The position numbers were made by a program, and so were the translations under genes. A DNA stretch of 11,914 bases, from contig JAHEAS010000042.1 of assembly GCA_024642645.1 (NCBI GenBank), positions 1-11,914 on the forward strand, given 5' to 3'. Under the pieces are notes generated by a model. It made no database searches. It had not been told where the DNA came from and saw nothing but the letters and a program-made list of their open reading frames with translations. This DNA comes from Saprospirales bacterium (lineage in GTDB: Bacteria > Bacteroidota > Bacteroidia > Chitinophagales > Saprospiraceae). Below, one piece after another: positions 1 to 7,795 of the stretch. Every line of letters starts with the position of its first letter. The stretch's first letter is position 1.

Positions 1-1
1 C

Positions 2-514
2 CCCCGCCCCACGGAGGGCTACCCCTACCTCGAAAGCTATATGGCCGACAACGACTTGGCGCTTGGCAGGCTGCTGCATTTTCTCAGCCGGACGCCCTAC
101 TGGAAGAACATGCTCGTGGTGGTGACGGAGGACGACCCGCAGGGCGGCATTGACCATGTGGATGCACACCGCTCGGTGCTGATGATGGCGGGGCCTTACG
201 TGAAGCGGGGTTACGTGTCGCATACCCACGCCAATTTCGGCAGCTTGCTCCGGCTGATTTATACCCTGACGAACGCTGGCTTCGTGAACCACTACGACCT
301 GACAGCCAGCCTGCTCACCGACTTTTTCACCGACCAGCCAGACTTCACGCCGTACACGCTGGAGCCGTCCGATACGCGGATTTTTGACCCGCAAAAGGCG
401 ATGGACGTTTACCACAAGACATTTGACTGGGAGAAAATCAAGCGGGGGCCGAAGCTGGACGACGAGGGGGAGCAGCGGAAATCGTTTTATGAGCAGCAAG
501 AAAAGGGCAATTGA
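2..514 (+). CDS. Phosphoesterase / alkaline-phosphatase-superfamily protein, C-terminal part (5' end outside window)
   Basis: The frame is open from the left edge, so this is the last 170 residues of a longer gene; the first in-frame ATG (41) lies inside the domain and is not a real start. The segment VVVTEDDPQGGIDHVDAHRS followed by a PYVKRG and a SHTHANF motif is typical of the metal-dependent phosphoesterase domain found alone or behind a YVTN/YncE-type beta-propeller. The acidic EDD cluster and the His residues of DAHR and SHTH probably include metal ligands, by analogy with the superfamily. After the domain there is a charged tail (about the last 50 residues) rich in Lys, Glu and Asp. 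Such proteins are usually exported and hydrolyse phosphate esters, but the substrate cannot be told. The signal peptide and any propeller would lie upstream. It converges on the next gene with only two bases between stop codons. Family assignment is fairly sure; exact activity is not. Confidence 0.8.
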   Translation, partial: PRPTEGYPYLESYMADNDLALGRLLHFLSRTPYWKNMLVVVTEDDPQGGIDHVDAHRSVLMMAGPYVKRGYVSHTHANFGSLLRLIYTLTNAGFVNHYDLTASLLTDFFTDQPDFTPYTLEPSDTRIFDPQKAMDVYHKTFDWEKIKRGPKLDDEGEQRKSFYEQQEKGN

Positions 515-540
515 CCCTAATTTACGATAGGGTCAATTGC
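507..540. terminator. Bidirectional stem-loop terminator overlapping both stop codons
   Basis: Bases 507-519 (GCAATTGACCCTA) and 528-540 are perfect 13-base inverted repeats around an 8-base loop. The stem contains the TGA of the phosphoesterase (512-514) and the TAG of the FG-GAP gene (517-519), and its right arm encodes the final Ala-Ile-Asp-Pro region of the minus-strand protein. The position between convergent genes suggests a shared terminator. Neither side has a long T-run, although the minus-strand exit has a short T4 tract (complement of 501-504), so an mRNA 3'-end stabiliser is also possible. Confidence 0.6.
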
Positions 541-3500
541 ACGCTTATTCCCTTTAAAATCAATTATTTCAACCGACACCACCCCTGAAGGCAAAAACAG
601 CGTTCGGGACGACTGCGACAAAAATCCCTGGCCGTAGGATGCCTCTACCCGCATGGTACGCCCGTCGCCAAATTTTAAAATGGCAGCGAAATCGTTGGGC
701 AGCAGGGCGATGGTTTCGAGTTTTTTTGCAGCTTTGAAGACCTGCAATTTGCCCTTGTTTTGGCCGGAGGCCACCAACAAACTGCCATCACCACCTTTTA
801 CGGCGGCTAGGCTTTTGGCATCACCGGGGATGAAAACCCCACTTTCCTTCATGGAAACTGGGGTGAAATTCCCCTTGCCGTCGCCGAGCAGCACCAGCCC
901 GTTCATGGCATCATGGCGGCCCATGCCCACCTCTGTGCCAAAGTCATTGCCGGAAAGCAGCAGGTCAGGATTGCCGTCGCCATTGAAATCTTCGGCCAAG
1001 ATGCCGTTCACGGGCGCCATTTGTGCCGCCATTGGTAGCTCGTGCAATTGGAACTTGCCAGCCCCAAGGTTCTCCAGATAGCTGGTAGCAAACCAATTGG
1101 CTTTTAAAACAAGCGGGTGGGCGTCGGGGAAATTATCAATCACCGACTGCATTTTCGCCACGCCAAGGTCAGCGTGGCGGGAGTATTTTCCTTTGAGTTT
1201 GACCACCTGCTTTTCCATGTCCAGCCTTCCAAAATAGGGAAATTCGACCCAGTCACCTTTCAGGTCGGGGAAAAAAGTGGAAGGAATGGCATCCATCGAA
1301 CCATTGCCGTCAAAATCGGCGGCGTACACGGCCGAGTAGCGTTGATCGTCTGCCTTGAAGAGCGAGTTTTTGCCCATGTTGCCCATCACGTAATCCATGT
1401 CGCCGTCCATGTCGAAGTCGGCAGCGACGATGCTGTTCCACCAGCCAGTCGAATTCGGAATGCGAATAGCGGACTGCGGATTGAAAAAACCTTTTTCATT
1501 TTTAAAAAAAGTCAGCGGCATCCACTCCCCGGCCAACAGAAGGTCCACCCAGCCGTCGTTGTCGAAATCGGTCCAAAGGGCGTCGCAAACAAGGCCAAGG
1601 TCTTTCAGTCCAGGGGCATCGTCGGCGAGGCTGAACTTTATGCTGCCTGTTTGGCTGTCGTTGCGAAGGAGGTAGCTGCTGACAGGTTTTGGGTATTCCG
1701 TGGGGTGCATCCTGCCGCCCACGAACATGTCGAGGTCGCCGTCATGGTCATAGTCGGCGGCACGGGCGCAGGAGCCGCTCTTGCCGAAAATGGGCAGGGC
1801 ATTTTGGGCCAACAGGAACTGGCCGTTCACGTTCAGGTAAAGCCTATCTTGGTAAACGTTGCTGTCCACTGAGAACTCGTTGCCGCCGCTGACGAGGTAC
1901 AAATCGTTGTCGTTGTCGTTGTCCACGTCGAGGAGCAGCACGCCGAGCTCTTCCTCCAGCTTGGGCTTTTCAGTGTCCTGAAATAGGTTTTGCTGGGTAA
2001 AACCGCTTTGCCCGCTCTGGTTTTGGACGAAAAAACTGCCCCTGAAAAAATGGGAACCACCGACGTAAAAATCATCGAGGCCGTCACCATTCACATCGCC
2101 CACTGCCAGGCCAGGCCCATATTGTGAGAGTTTGTGCGGCAGCAGGCGTTGGACGTTGAAGTCAATAAAATCGCTGTCGCGTTGGGTGTAGTTGACACCG
2201 AGTTGCGTGGTCATGTCAACAAAAAGTGGCGTCGAGGGAGGAGTTGGCTGATTAACCGAAGCCGGTTTTGCGTTGTCAAATTTTACTTCCAACACCTGAT
2301 TGGCGGCCACATTTTTCAACACCTCCGTCCGGCCTGTCGGCCAAGTAATCCTCACGCTGTCCACCATCGTGGTCGAATCCAAGCCAAAATGCAGCCCATT
2401 TTCCACCGAAGAAAGATAGCCGCGGTAGGGCGAGTTTTCACCGTACTGCATTTTACCTTTTTTAGTGAAAACCGCTGCGGTTGCGCCAATTCCATTGGGG
2501 TTCCCTTGTGCTCCGGCAAACTTGATTTTTAGCCAATTAGCCTGTTTGGGATGGTTTTCAAGCAACTGGTTTTTAAAGATAAAGGCGCTGTCGTTGATGT
2601 TGTTGACGACATAATCGAGGTCGCCATCGTTGTCAAGGTCGGCATATGCTGCACCATTGGAGAAAGAGGGCTGGGTGAAGCCCCATTCGGCAGAGACGTC
2701 CTTGAAACTCGGGATAGCTGTTCCGTCGTTTTGAAAAGCATAGTTGTGGATTTTCACCACGGGTATTTGCTCCAAGAGTGTCTGTCGGTCCACCAAGTTT
2801 CCTGCCATTTGGTGGTAGTCCACGAAGTCCCGGTTGGTTACGTCCTTCGGAAAACCATTGGTGACCATGAGGTCCCGGTCGCCGTCGTTGTCGAAATCGG
2901 CGGCGAGGGGTGACCAGCTCCAATCGGTGCCGGCGATGCCTGACAGCATGGATATTTCGCTGAAAACAAGGTCGTCGGAATCAGGGCATTTCCCTTGGTT
3001 TAATTGGAAACTGTTGCGGACGTACTGGTACTGGTAGCGGTAGTGGTCGTTGTTTTGGTTGTTGGTGTAATTATTCGGGGAAAGCATGGTCTTCCGACGG
3101 AAATTATCAGCTGGCAGCATGTCCACAGCCACCACGTCGGGCAGGCCGTCGTTGTTCAAATCAGCCACGTCGTTACCCATGGCGGAGTAGGAAGTGTGCT
3201 TAAAGTAAGTGGCCGATTTGTCCGTGAAAGTACCATCTCCGTTGTTCAGCCAGAGCAAGTCATTGGTAAGGTAATCGTTGGTGACGTAAATATCCTGCCA
3301 TCCGTCCCGGTTGATGTCGCAGATGCTGACGCCGAGGCCGAAGCCTTCGATTTGGATGCCCGCAGCTTTGGAAACATCCGAAAAAACCGGGTGGCCAGCT
3401 TCCCCCACTCCATCATTGCGGTAGAGCTTGTCCGTACGCCTGGAGGAGCCGTCGGTGATTTTGGGTCGGTACCTGTTCGGTAGTTTCTGGCGGTCCATTT

Positions 3501-4086
3501 CGTTGACGAGCAGGTACATGTCGAGGTCGCCGTCGTTGTCGTAATCAAAAAAGGCGGCGTTCGTGGTATAGGAGGTATCGGCGATACCGTATGCTGCAGC
3601 CATTTCTTTGAAAACGGGCTTGGCGCCTTTGCCAGCCTGCCCTTGGTTCACATAAAGCAGGTTCGCCCTTCTGGCACCTGTTCCGTAAGTAGTGGCACAA
3701 ACATAAAGGTCGAGCCAGCCGTCGGCGTTGATGTCCACCACGGCCACACCAGAACACCACCTATCTTTCCCTCCCACACCGGCAGTTTCGGTGATGTCCT
3801 CGAACTTGAAGTCTTTTTTGTTCAGGTAGAGTTTGTTGTCCGCCATGTTGCCCGCAAAGAATAGGTCTTGCAGACCGTCGTTGTTGAAGTCGCCTACCCC
3901 TACCCCACCGCCGTTGTAAACGTACTCGTAGGTCAATACATTAAAGGTGTCGCTATCTATAATCCGGTTAGAAAACAAGACACCGGAATCGGCTGCAGGG
4001 ATTTGCCGAAACAAAGTAGTTTCATTTTTGCAGGCAACCAACGAAGCGAGGAAGGCAGTAAAAATGAGGTAGTGATAGTTTCTCAT
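517..4086 (-). CDS. FG-GAP/VCBS-repeat lipoprotein with UnbV/ASPIC domain (CRTAC1-like)
   Basis: A 1189-residue exported lipoprotein. The chosen ATG (4086-4084) gives MRNYHYLIFTAFLASLVAC, a short signal peptide with lipobox LVAC and lipidated Cys19; a GTG five codons upstream (4101) is possible but fits the signal less well. Fourteen Asp-rich loops of the form DxxxDGxxD, calcium-binding-like and typical of FG-GAP beta-propeller blades, start near residues 66, 118, 181, 257, 309, 397, 483, 664, 720, 778, 840, 890, 924 and 1033. A UnbV/ASPIC domain lies at about 525-601 (GIGA near 533, SVRITWPTG 577-585), and a shorter similar segment ends the protein (GFLSQSS 1154-1160, SVEIIDFKG 1171-1179). 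A Tyr/Asn/Gln-rich stretch near 339-362 precedes loop six. It is probably a surface or periplasmic binding or adhesion protein; no catalytic motif is seen. It diverges from susC, sharing a control region of about 400 bases, and converges on the phosphoesterase. Family assignment is firm; role is inferred. Confidence 0.88.
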   Translation of the reverse strand: MRNYHYLIFTAFLASLVACKNETTLFRQIPAADSGVLFSNRIIDSDTFNVLTYEYVYNGGGVGVGDFNNDGLQDLFFAGNMADNKLYLNKKDFKFEDITETAGVGGKDRWCSGVAVVDINADGWLDLYVCATTYGTGARRANLLYVNQGQAGKGAKPVFKEMAAAYGIADTSYTTNAAFFDYDNDGDLDMYLLVNEMDRQKLPNRYRPKITDGSSRRTDKLYRNDGVGEAGHPVFSDVSKAAGIQIEGFGLGVSICDINRDGWQDIYVTNDYLTNDLLWLNNGDGTFTDKSATYFKHTSYSAMGNDVADLNNDGLPDVVAVDMLPADNFRRKTMLSPNNYTNNQNNDHYRYQYQYVRNSFQLNQGKCPDSDDLVFSEISMLSGIAGTDWSWSPLAADFDNDGDRDLMVTNGFPKDVTNRDFVDYHQMAGNLVDRQTLLEQIPVVKIHNYAFQNDGTAIPSFKDVSAEWGFTQPSFSNGAAYADLDNDGDLDYVVNNINDSAFIFKNQLLENHPKQANWLKIKFAGAQGNPNGIGATAAVFTKKGKMQYGENSPYRGYLSSVENGLHFGLDSTTMVDSVRITWPTGRTEVLKNVAANQVLEVKFDNAKPASVNQPTPPSTPLFVDMTTQLGVNYTQRDSDFIDFNVQRLLPHKLSQYGPGLAVGDVNGDGLDDFYVGGSHFFRGSFFVQNQSGQSGFTQQNLFQDTEKPKLEEELGVLLLDVDNDNDNDLYLVSGGNEFSVDSNVYQDRLYLNVNGQFLLAQNALPIFGKSGSCARAADYDHDGDLDMFVGGRMHPTEYPKPVSSYLLRNDSQTGSIKFSLADDAPGLKDLGLVCDALWTDFDNDGWVDLLLAGEWMPLTFFKNEKGFFNPQSAIRIPNSTGWWNSIVAADFDMDGDMDYVMGNMGKNSLFKADDQRYSAVYAADFDGNGSMDAIPSTFFPDLKGDWVEFPYFGRLDMEKQVVKLKGKYSRHADLGVAKMQSVIDNFPDAHPLVLKANWFATSYLENLGAGKFQLHELPMAAQMAPVNGILAEDFNGDGNPDLLLSGNDFGTEVGMGRHDAMNGLVLLGDGKGNFTPVSMKESGVFIPGDAKSLAAVKGGDGSLLVASGQNKGKLQVFKAAKKLETIALLPNDFAAILKFGDGRTMRVEASYGQGFLSQSSRTLFLPSGVVSVEIIDFKGNKRAIDPIVN
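1904..1921. repeat. (TCGTTG)3 hexanucleotide tandem repeat inside the FG-GAP gene
   Basis: Three exact copies of TCGTTG, followed by a partial fourth, lie in the minus-strand coding region. They encode alternating Asp-Asn in the ninth calcium-type loop (DVDNDNDND, residues 720-728), where the usual Gly of the DG pair is replaced. The six-base unit keeps the reading frame, so copy-number change would lengthen or shorten the loop by two residues. Confidence 0.7.
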
Positions 4087-4348
4087 GTCGAAGGTTTGCA
4101 CGGTTAACTTATGGAAAACGAAGGTAGAAATCCTATTGATTTTTGCGAAAAAGCCTTAGAACCTTTACACTACTATTTCATTGTTTATGAAAAATAATAT
4201 CTCCAACTTACTGATTCACAGTATAAATAATGGATTGTGTATTTTTTACAAAATATACTTCATTGATAAATTTTTTTAGAAAGAAAAAAGAAAATATCTT
4301 GGCGTCCTGATTATCCATGAGCCTTACCAAATTATTTTGACCTGACTG

Positions 4349-4382
4349 TTTGAAACCCTTTTGAAGATAACGTCTATTTTTT
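4349..4382 (+). promoter_or_regulatory. Candidate Bacteroidota-type promoter for susC
   Basis: TTTG at 4349-4352 and TATTTTTT at 4375-4382 are separated by 22 bases. This resembles the phylum's housekeeping promoter (TTG near -33, TAnnTTTG near -7), with the last G of the -7 box replaced by T. It would start transcription near 4388-4391, leaving a leader of roughly 100 bases that contains the hairpin at 4421-4449. The region is AT-rich, so a chance match is quite possible. Confidence 0.3.
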
Positions 4383-4408
4383 AGCGCCGTATTATTTCTT
4401 AAACCACC

Positions 4409-4487
4409 TTTTGGTAATTTTTTAAAGAGGAGCAGATGGCCTCTTTGGGTATATTTTTCTTTTCACTAATTAAACTTTTTGGTAATT
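4409..4487 (+). repeat. 11-base direct repeat in the susC leader
   Basis: TTTTGGTAATT occurs exactly at 4409-4419 and again at 4477-4487, the second copy ending directly at the susC ATG (4488). The copies are 68 bases apart and flank the leader hairpin. They could be operator or translation-control sites or the trace of a small duplication; the sequence alone does not decide. Confidence 0.5.
4421..4449 (+). promoter_or_regulatory. Leader stem-loop upstream of susC (possible attenuator)
   Basis: AAAGAGG (4424-4430) pairs perfectly with CCTCTTT (4440-4446) around a 9-base loop. In RNA, three more U-G pairs (4421-4423 with 4447-4449) would extend the stem to 10 pairs. A T-rich tract (4454-4463) follows, so the structure looks terminator-like although it lies 39 bases before the susC start. 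Attenuation or control of ribosome access is an inference. Confidence 0.45.
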
Positions 4488-7400
4488 ATGAAGCAAACTT
4501 TTTTACTCACAGTCCTTACCATGCTGTTAGGTGCAAATTTGTACGCACAGCAACGAGTAACGGGCAGCGTCTCTGACGCAAGTGGCTCCTTGCTCATTGG
4601 AGCTACAGTACAAGTAGTGGGGACCAGCGCGGGCACCATCACAGATATTGATGGGGCTTTTGAATTGAATGTTCCGGACCTCAACGCTGTACTGACGATT
4701 TCCTACACAGGCTACCAGTCGCAGGATGTACCCTTGAATGGCCAGAACTCCGTCAGGATTGTCCTTCAAGAAGGCCTCAATCTAAACGAGGTAGTGGTCA
4801 CTGGCTACTCAGTTGACACCAGAAGAAGTACACCCGGCTCTGTGTCCACGGTGGATTCGAGGGCGCTTCAAGTCTCCCCTTCGGGAAACGTGGAGCAGCA
4901 GTTGCAAGGCCGTGTGGCCGGTGTAACGGTGATTACAAACGGACAGCCCGGCACAGAAAGCCAGGTTAGGGTTAGGGGTTATGGCGCACTTTCTGGCAAC
5001 GCACCGCTTTATGTGGTTGATGGTGTGCCAGTTGGCTCCACCGACTTCCTTTCACCAGATGACATTGAGACTACAACGGTACTGAAGGATGCCACTGCCG
5101 CTTCCATCTACGGTGCAAGGGCAGCCGGTGGCGTAATTGTTTACACCACCAAAAAAGGCAAAAAAGGCGCTAGGAAAATGAAGGTGACCTACGACGGCTC
5201 TGTTGGTGTGACTACACCCGGTACAGGAGCAGGCATTCTGAACCCACAGGAGCAGGCCGACTGGACTTGGGCGGCTATTCGCAACGCAGCTATTCAAAAT
5301 GGAACTACCCCTGATTATAGCCACCCACAGTACGGCACAGGCTCTACTCCAGTACTGCCAGATTATCTTTTGGTCGGCGGCAACAAGGGAGTCATTGGAA
5401 CTGTCAACTTAACCGAAGAAGCAAAAAATTACAATGTAGATCCAGAGGCGGGCAGTATCTATCAAGTGGTAAAAGCCAACAAAGCAGGAACCGATTGGTA
5501 TGATGCCATCACCCGCAATGCTTTGCTGAACCGCCATAACCTTGGCTTTTCGGGAGGCGGCGAGAATAGCCGCTACTATGTAGGCATGGGTATGCAGGAG
5601 CAAGAGGGCATCCTGCTCCACCAAAAATTCTCCCGTTACACATTCCGGGTAAATACCGAGTTCGACCTGCTGCCAAAACTGCGCATCGGCGAGAACATCC
5701 AAACAACTTATCGCGCTGCCCGCTTACTGTTGGGTGATGGCGGTGGCAGTGGTTCTTCTGACGATGAAAACGTAGTACTTGATGCATCCAGGATGTCGCC
5801 TATCATCCCTGTTTACGATGAGTTTGGAGGCTACGCCGGTACGGCAGTGCAAGGCTTTAACAACGCTGCCAATCCTGTTGCTAACTTGGACGGACAAAAG
5901 AACAACAGAGCCTTTGGGGTAGGCGTATTTGGTAATGTTTACGCAGAATTGGAGCCTGCCAAGGGTTTTGTGATTCGCACCAGCTTTGGTGGGGATTATA
6001 GCAATTTCAGCTCTATTGGTTACAGCAGGCGTACTTACGAAAACCAAGAGAACAACGGCTCGTTTGGTTTTTCACAAAATAATTTCTATCGCAGCTCTTG
6101 GGTTTGGACCAATACGGCAAACTACAGGAAACAATTTGGCATACACGGCATTGACGTATTAGTAGGCCAAGAGGCCCTGAACACGGGTACAAGCCGTGGC
6201 ATGAGCGGTTCTGGTATCAATCCTTTCTCGCAAAGCCCTGACTTTGTTGGGCTGTCAAATGTTGAGTCCCGGGTAGTTAATGGCGGCCACAATGATGGCG
6301 TCAACTTCGCCTCCTATTTCGGTAGGTTGAATTATGACTTGAACGACAAGTACATCATCTCTGCGGTTGTACGCCGGGATGGCTCCTCCCGTTTTGGTGC
6401 AGAAAACCGTTACGGTACTTTCCCTGCTGTTTCAGCAGCTTGGCGTTTGTCTTCCGAACCCTTCATGGAAGGTATGAAGGATGTTTTTGACGACCTTAAA
6501 ATTCGGGCGGGCTACGGCATCATGGGCAACTCAAACAACGTTGACCCAAACAACCAATACAGCTTGTTTGGCACCAGCCTTGATGCTTCCAGTTATGACA
6601 TCAATGGTACCAATGGTAGTGCAGTAGCAGGTTTTTACCGTACCAGGATTGGCAACCCATTGGCAAAATGGGAAAAGGCCATCACACAGAACATAGGTAT
6701 TGATGCCTTGTTGTTCAATGGCAAATGGGACATAGGCGTGGAGCTCTGGAAAAAAGAAACACAAGATCTTCTTTTCCAAGTACCCGTTACGGTACAGTCT
6801 GGCTTTTTTGCCAGCGCACCATCTGTGAACATTGGTAAAATGGAAAACAAGGGCGTTGATTTCAGCATTGTCAACAAAGCAAGGGTCAACAACGACTTTA
6901 GGTATGAAGTTACCCTGAACGGTGGCTTCCTGAGCAACAAAATCGTGGAACTGGCGCCGAACGTGAACAGTCTCCCGAACAACAGTGCCAACTATCGTGG
7001 CATTACGCCCGTGTTGAACCGTATTGGTGAGCCAATCTCCGCATTCTATGGCTACCAAGTTCAGGGTATCTTTGCCAATGCAGCCGAAGTGGACGGTGCA
7101 GCTACGCAAGAAGGAGCCGCACCTGGTCGTTTCCGTTTCAAGGACATCAACGGTGACAACGTGATTGACATAGATGACAGAACTACCTTGGGAAGCCCAG
7201 TACCTGATTTCACGGGTGGCCTTACCATCAAGTTGAACTACAAGCGTTTTGAACTTGAAGTATATTCCTTTGCTTCCATCGGAAATGAAATCTACAACGT
7301 ATCGAGGGTGTTTACAGACTTCTATCCCCTGTTCCCTGGTGCAGCCATCAGCGACCGCGTGAAGGATTCTTGGTCTTTTGACAATCCTTCTGGTTCTATT

Positions 7401-7706
7401 CCACTGTTCGAAAATACTTCCAACTTCAGTACCAACACACAATCAAATTCCTTCTATGTGGAAGATGGTTCTTATTTCCGGGTACAAAACCTCACTTTGT
7501 CCTACTTCCTTCCTGACAACCTTGTGAATGGCTGGAACATGGAGCGGGTACGTGTTTTTGGAAGTGTCAACAATCTGTTGACCGTAACAGGTTACAGCGG
7601 CTTGGACCCAAGCGTTGGAGGTGCTGCTGATACCAATTTCGGTATCGACCTTGGCAACTACCCTATGACTCGTAGCTGGGTGTTTGGAGTAAGTGTTGGC
7701 TTCTAA
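4488..7706 (+). CDS. SusC/RagA-family TonB-linked outer membrane protein
   Basis: A 1072-residue TonB-dependent channel of normal SusC length. The ATG at 4488 gives a clean signal peptide (MKQTFLLTVLTMLLGANLYA, cleavage near residue 20-21); an upstream in-frame TTG at 4479 adds nothing useful. Next comes a carboxypeptidase-regulatory-like beta-sandwich (about 22-95), a TonB-box-like segment EVVVTGY (101-107), and the plug domain (about 110-230). The plug carries the SusC signatures VRVRGYGALSGNAPLYVVDG (160-179) and IYGARAAGGVIVYTTKKGK (207-225). The rest is a 22-strand-type barrel ending in an aromatic residue (GVSVGF), as outer-membrane barrels do. With SusD it imports an oligomeric nutrient driven by TonB-ExbBD. 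There is no N-terminal signalling (STN) domain, so direct transfer of a signal to an anti-sigma factor is not expected. The substrate cannot be assigned. susD follows after 89 bases, probably in the same transcript. Confidence 0.95.
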   Translation: MKQTFLLTVLTMLLGANLYAQQRVTGSVSDASGSLLIGATVQVVGTSAGTITDIDGAFELNVPDLNAVLTISYTGYQSQDVPLNGQNSVRIVLQEGLNLNEVVVTGYSVDTRRSTPGSVSTVDSRALQVSPSGNVEQQLQGRVAGVTVITNGQPGTESQVRVRGYGALSGNAPLYVVDGVPVGSTDFLSPDDIETTTVLKDATAASIYGARAAGGVIVYTTKKGKKGARKMKVTYDGSVGVTTPGTGAGILNPQEQADWTWAAIRNAAIQNGTTPDYSHPQYGTGSTPVLPDYLLVGGNKGVIGTVNLTEEAKNYNVDPEAGSIYQVVKANKAGTDWYDAITRNALLNRHNLGFSGGGENSRYYVGMGMQEQEGILLHQKFSRYTFRVNTEFDLLPKLRIGENIQTTYRAARLLLGDGGGSGSSDDENVVLDASRMSPIIPVYDEFGGYAGTAVQGFNNAANPVANLDGQKNNRAFGVGVFGNVYAELEPAKGFVIRTSFGGDYSNFSSIGYSRRTYENQENNGSFGFSQNNFYRSSWVWTNTANYRKQFGIHGIDVLVGQEALNTGTSRGMSGSGINPFSQSPDFVGLSNVESRVVNGGHNDGVNFASYFGRLNYDLNDKYIISAVVRRDGSSRFGAENRYGTFPAVSAAWRLSSEPFMEGMKDVFDDLKIRAGYGIMGNSNNVDPNNQYSLFGTSLDASSYDINGTNGSAVAGFYRTRIGNPLAKWEKAITQNIGIDALLFNGKWDIGVELWKKETQDLLFQVPVTVQSGFFASAPSVNIGKMENKGVDFSIVNKARVNNDFRYEVTLNGGFLSNKIVELAPNVNSLPNNSANYRGITPVLNRIGEPISAFYGYQVQGIFANAAEVDGAATQEGAAPGRFRFKDINGDNVIDIDDRTTLGSPVPDFTGGLTIKLNYKRFELEVYSFASIGNEIYNVSRVFTDFYPLFPGAAISDRVKDSWSFDNPSGSIPLFENTSNFSTNTQSNSFYVEDGSYFRVQNLTLSYFLPDNLVNGWNMERVRVFGSVNNLLTVTGYSGLDPSVGGAADTNFGIDLGNYPMTRSWVFGVSVGF

Positions 7707-7710
7707 AACC

Positions 7711-7743
7711 AAGTTTAAAGAAGCAATTTTAAAATTTAAACTT
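7711..7743 (+). terminator. AT-rich stem-loop just after susC (weak terminator or processing site)
   Basis: AAGTTTAAA (7711-7719) and TTTAAACTT (7735-7743) are perfect 9-base inverted repeats around a 15-base loop, starting four bases after the susC stop. Three further T bases follow. The stem is AT-rich and probably weak, so partial termination or an RNA processing site is more likely than a full stop. Confidence 0.35.
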
Positions 7744-7750
7744 TTTAAAA

Positions 7751-7787
7751 GTGAAGTGAATCTATCAAAATGAGGATTCATTTTCAC
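7751..7787 (+). promoter_or_regulatory. Imperfect stem-loop directly upstream of susD
   Basis: GTGAA (7751-7755) pairs with TTCAC (7783-7787) and TGAATC (7757-7762) with GATTCA (7775-7780), separated by a small internal loop and closed by a 12-base loop. It ends eight bases before the first susD ATG. It could set the ratio of SusC to SusD by affecting stability or translation; this is inference. Confidence 0.4.
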
Positions 7788-7795
7788 CAAACAAA

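Larger units (their letters stand above)
4087..4487. promoter_or_regulatory. AT-rich divergent control region between the FG-GAP gene and susC
   Basis: About 400 bases without a credible gene, clearly more AT-rich than the flanking coding sequence, with long A and T runs (for example 4271-4277 and 4281-4294). It separates two divergent genes and must hold both promoters. On the plus strand there is one plausible Bacteroidota-type promoter, a stem-loop and a direct repeat, listed separately. On the minus strand the best -7-like match is TATTTTTC (4196-4189), 7 of 8 to TAnnTTTG, but no TTG is seen at the expected distance, so no promoter is called for the FG-GAP gene. No Shine-Dalgarno sequence precedes either gene, as is usual in this phylum. 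Confidence 0.6.

Noticed and set aside
1117..1872. Open frame of 251 codons on the plus strand, antisense to the FG-GAP gene
   Set aside because: Its Val/His-rich low-complexity translation is the reverse complement of Asp/Asn-rich repeat codons; no independent support.
3021..3067. Low-complexity GGTAGTGGT/TTGTTTTGG-like stretch in the FG-GAP gene
   Set aside because: It encodes the Tyr/Gln/Asn-rich segment (YRYQYQYVRN) that I recall as usual in this protein family, so it is not a separate repeat element.
4140..4152. Small TTTTTGCGAAAAA inverted repeat near the FG-GAP start
   Set aside because: Five-base A/T arms with a three-base centre in AT-rich DNA are expected by chance.
4966..4978. 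Telomere-like TTAGGGTTAGGGG
   Set aside because: It is two chance copies encoding the conserved Val-Arg-Val-Arg-Gly of the SusC plug signature; no further repeats.
6531..7442. Long open frame of 303 codons on the minus strand, antisense to susC
   Set aside because: It lies wholly inside the firmly identified susC frame, has no recognisable domain or leader, and is the kind of mirror frame expected from codon bias.
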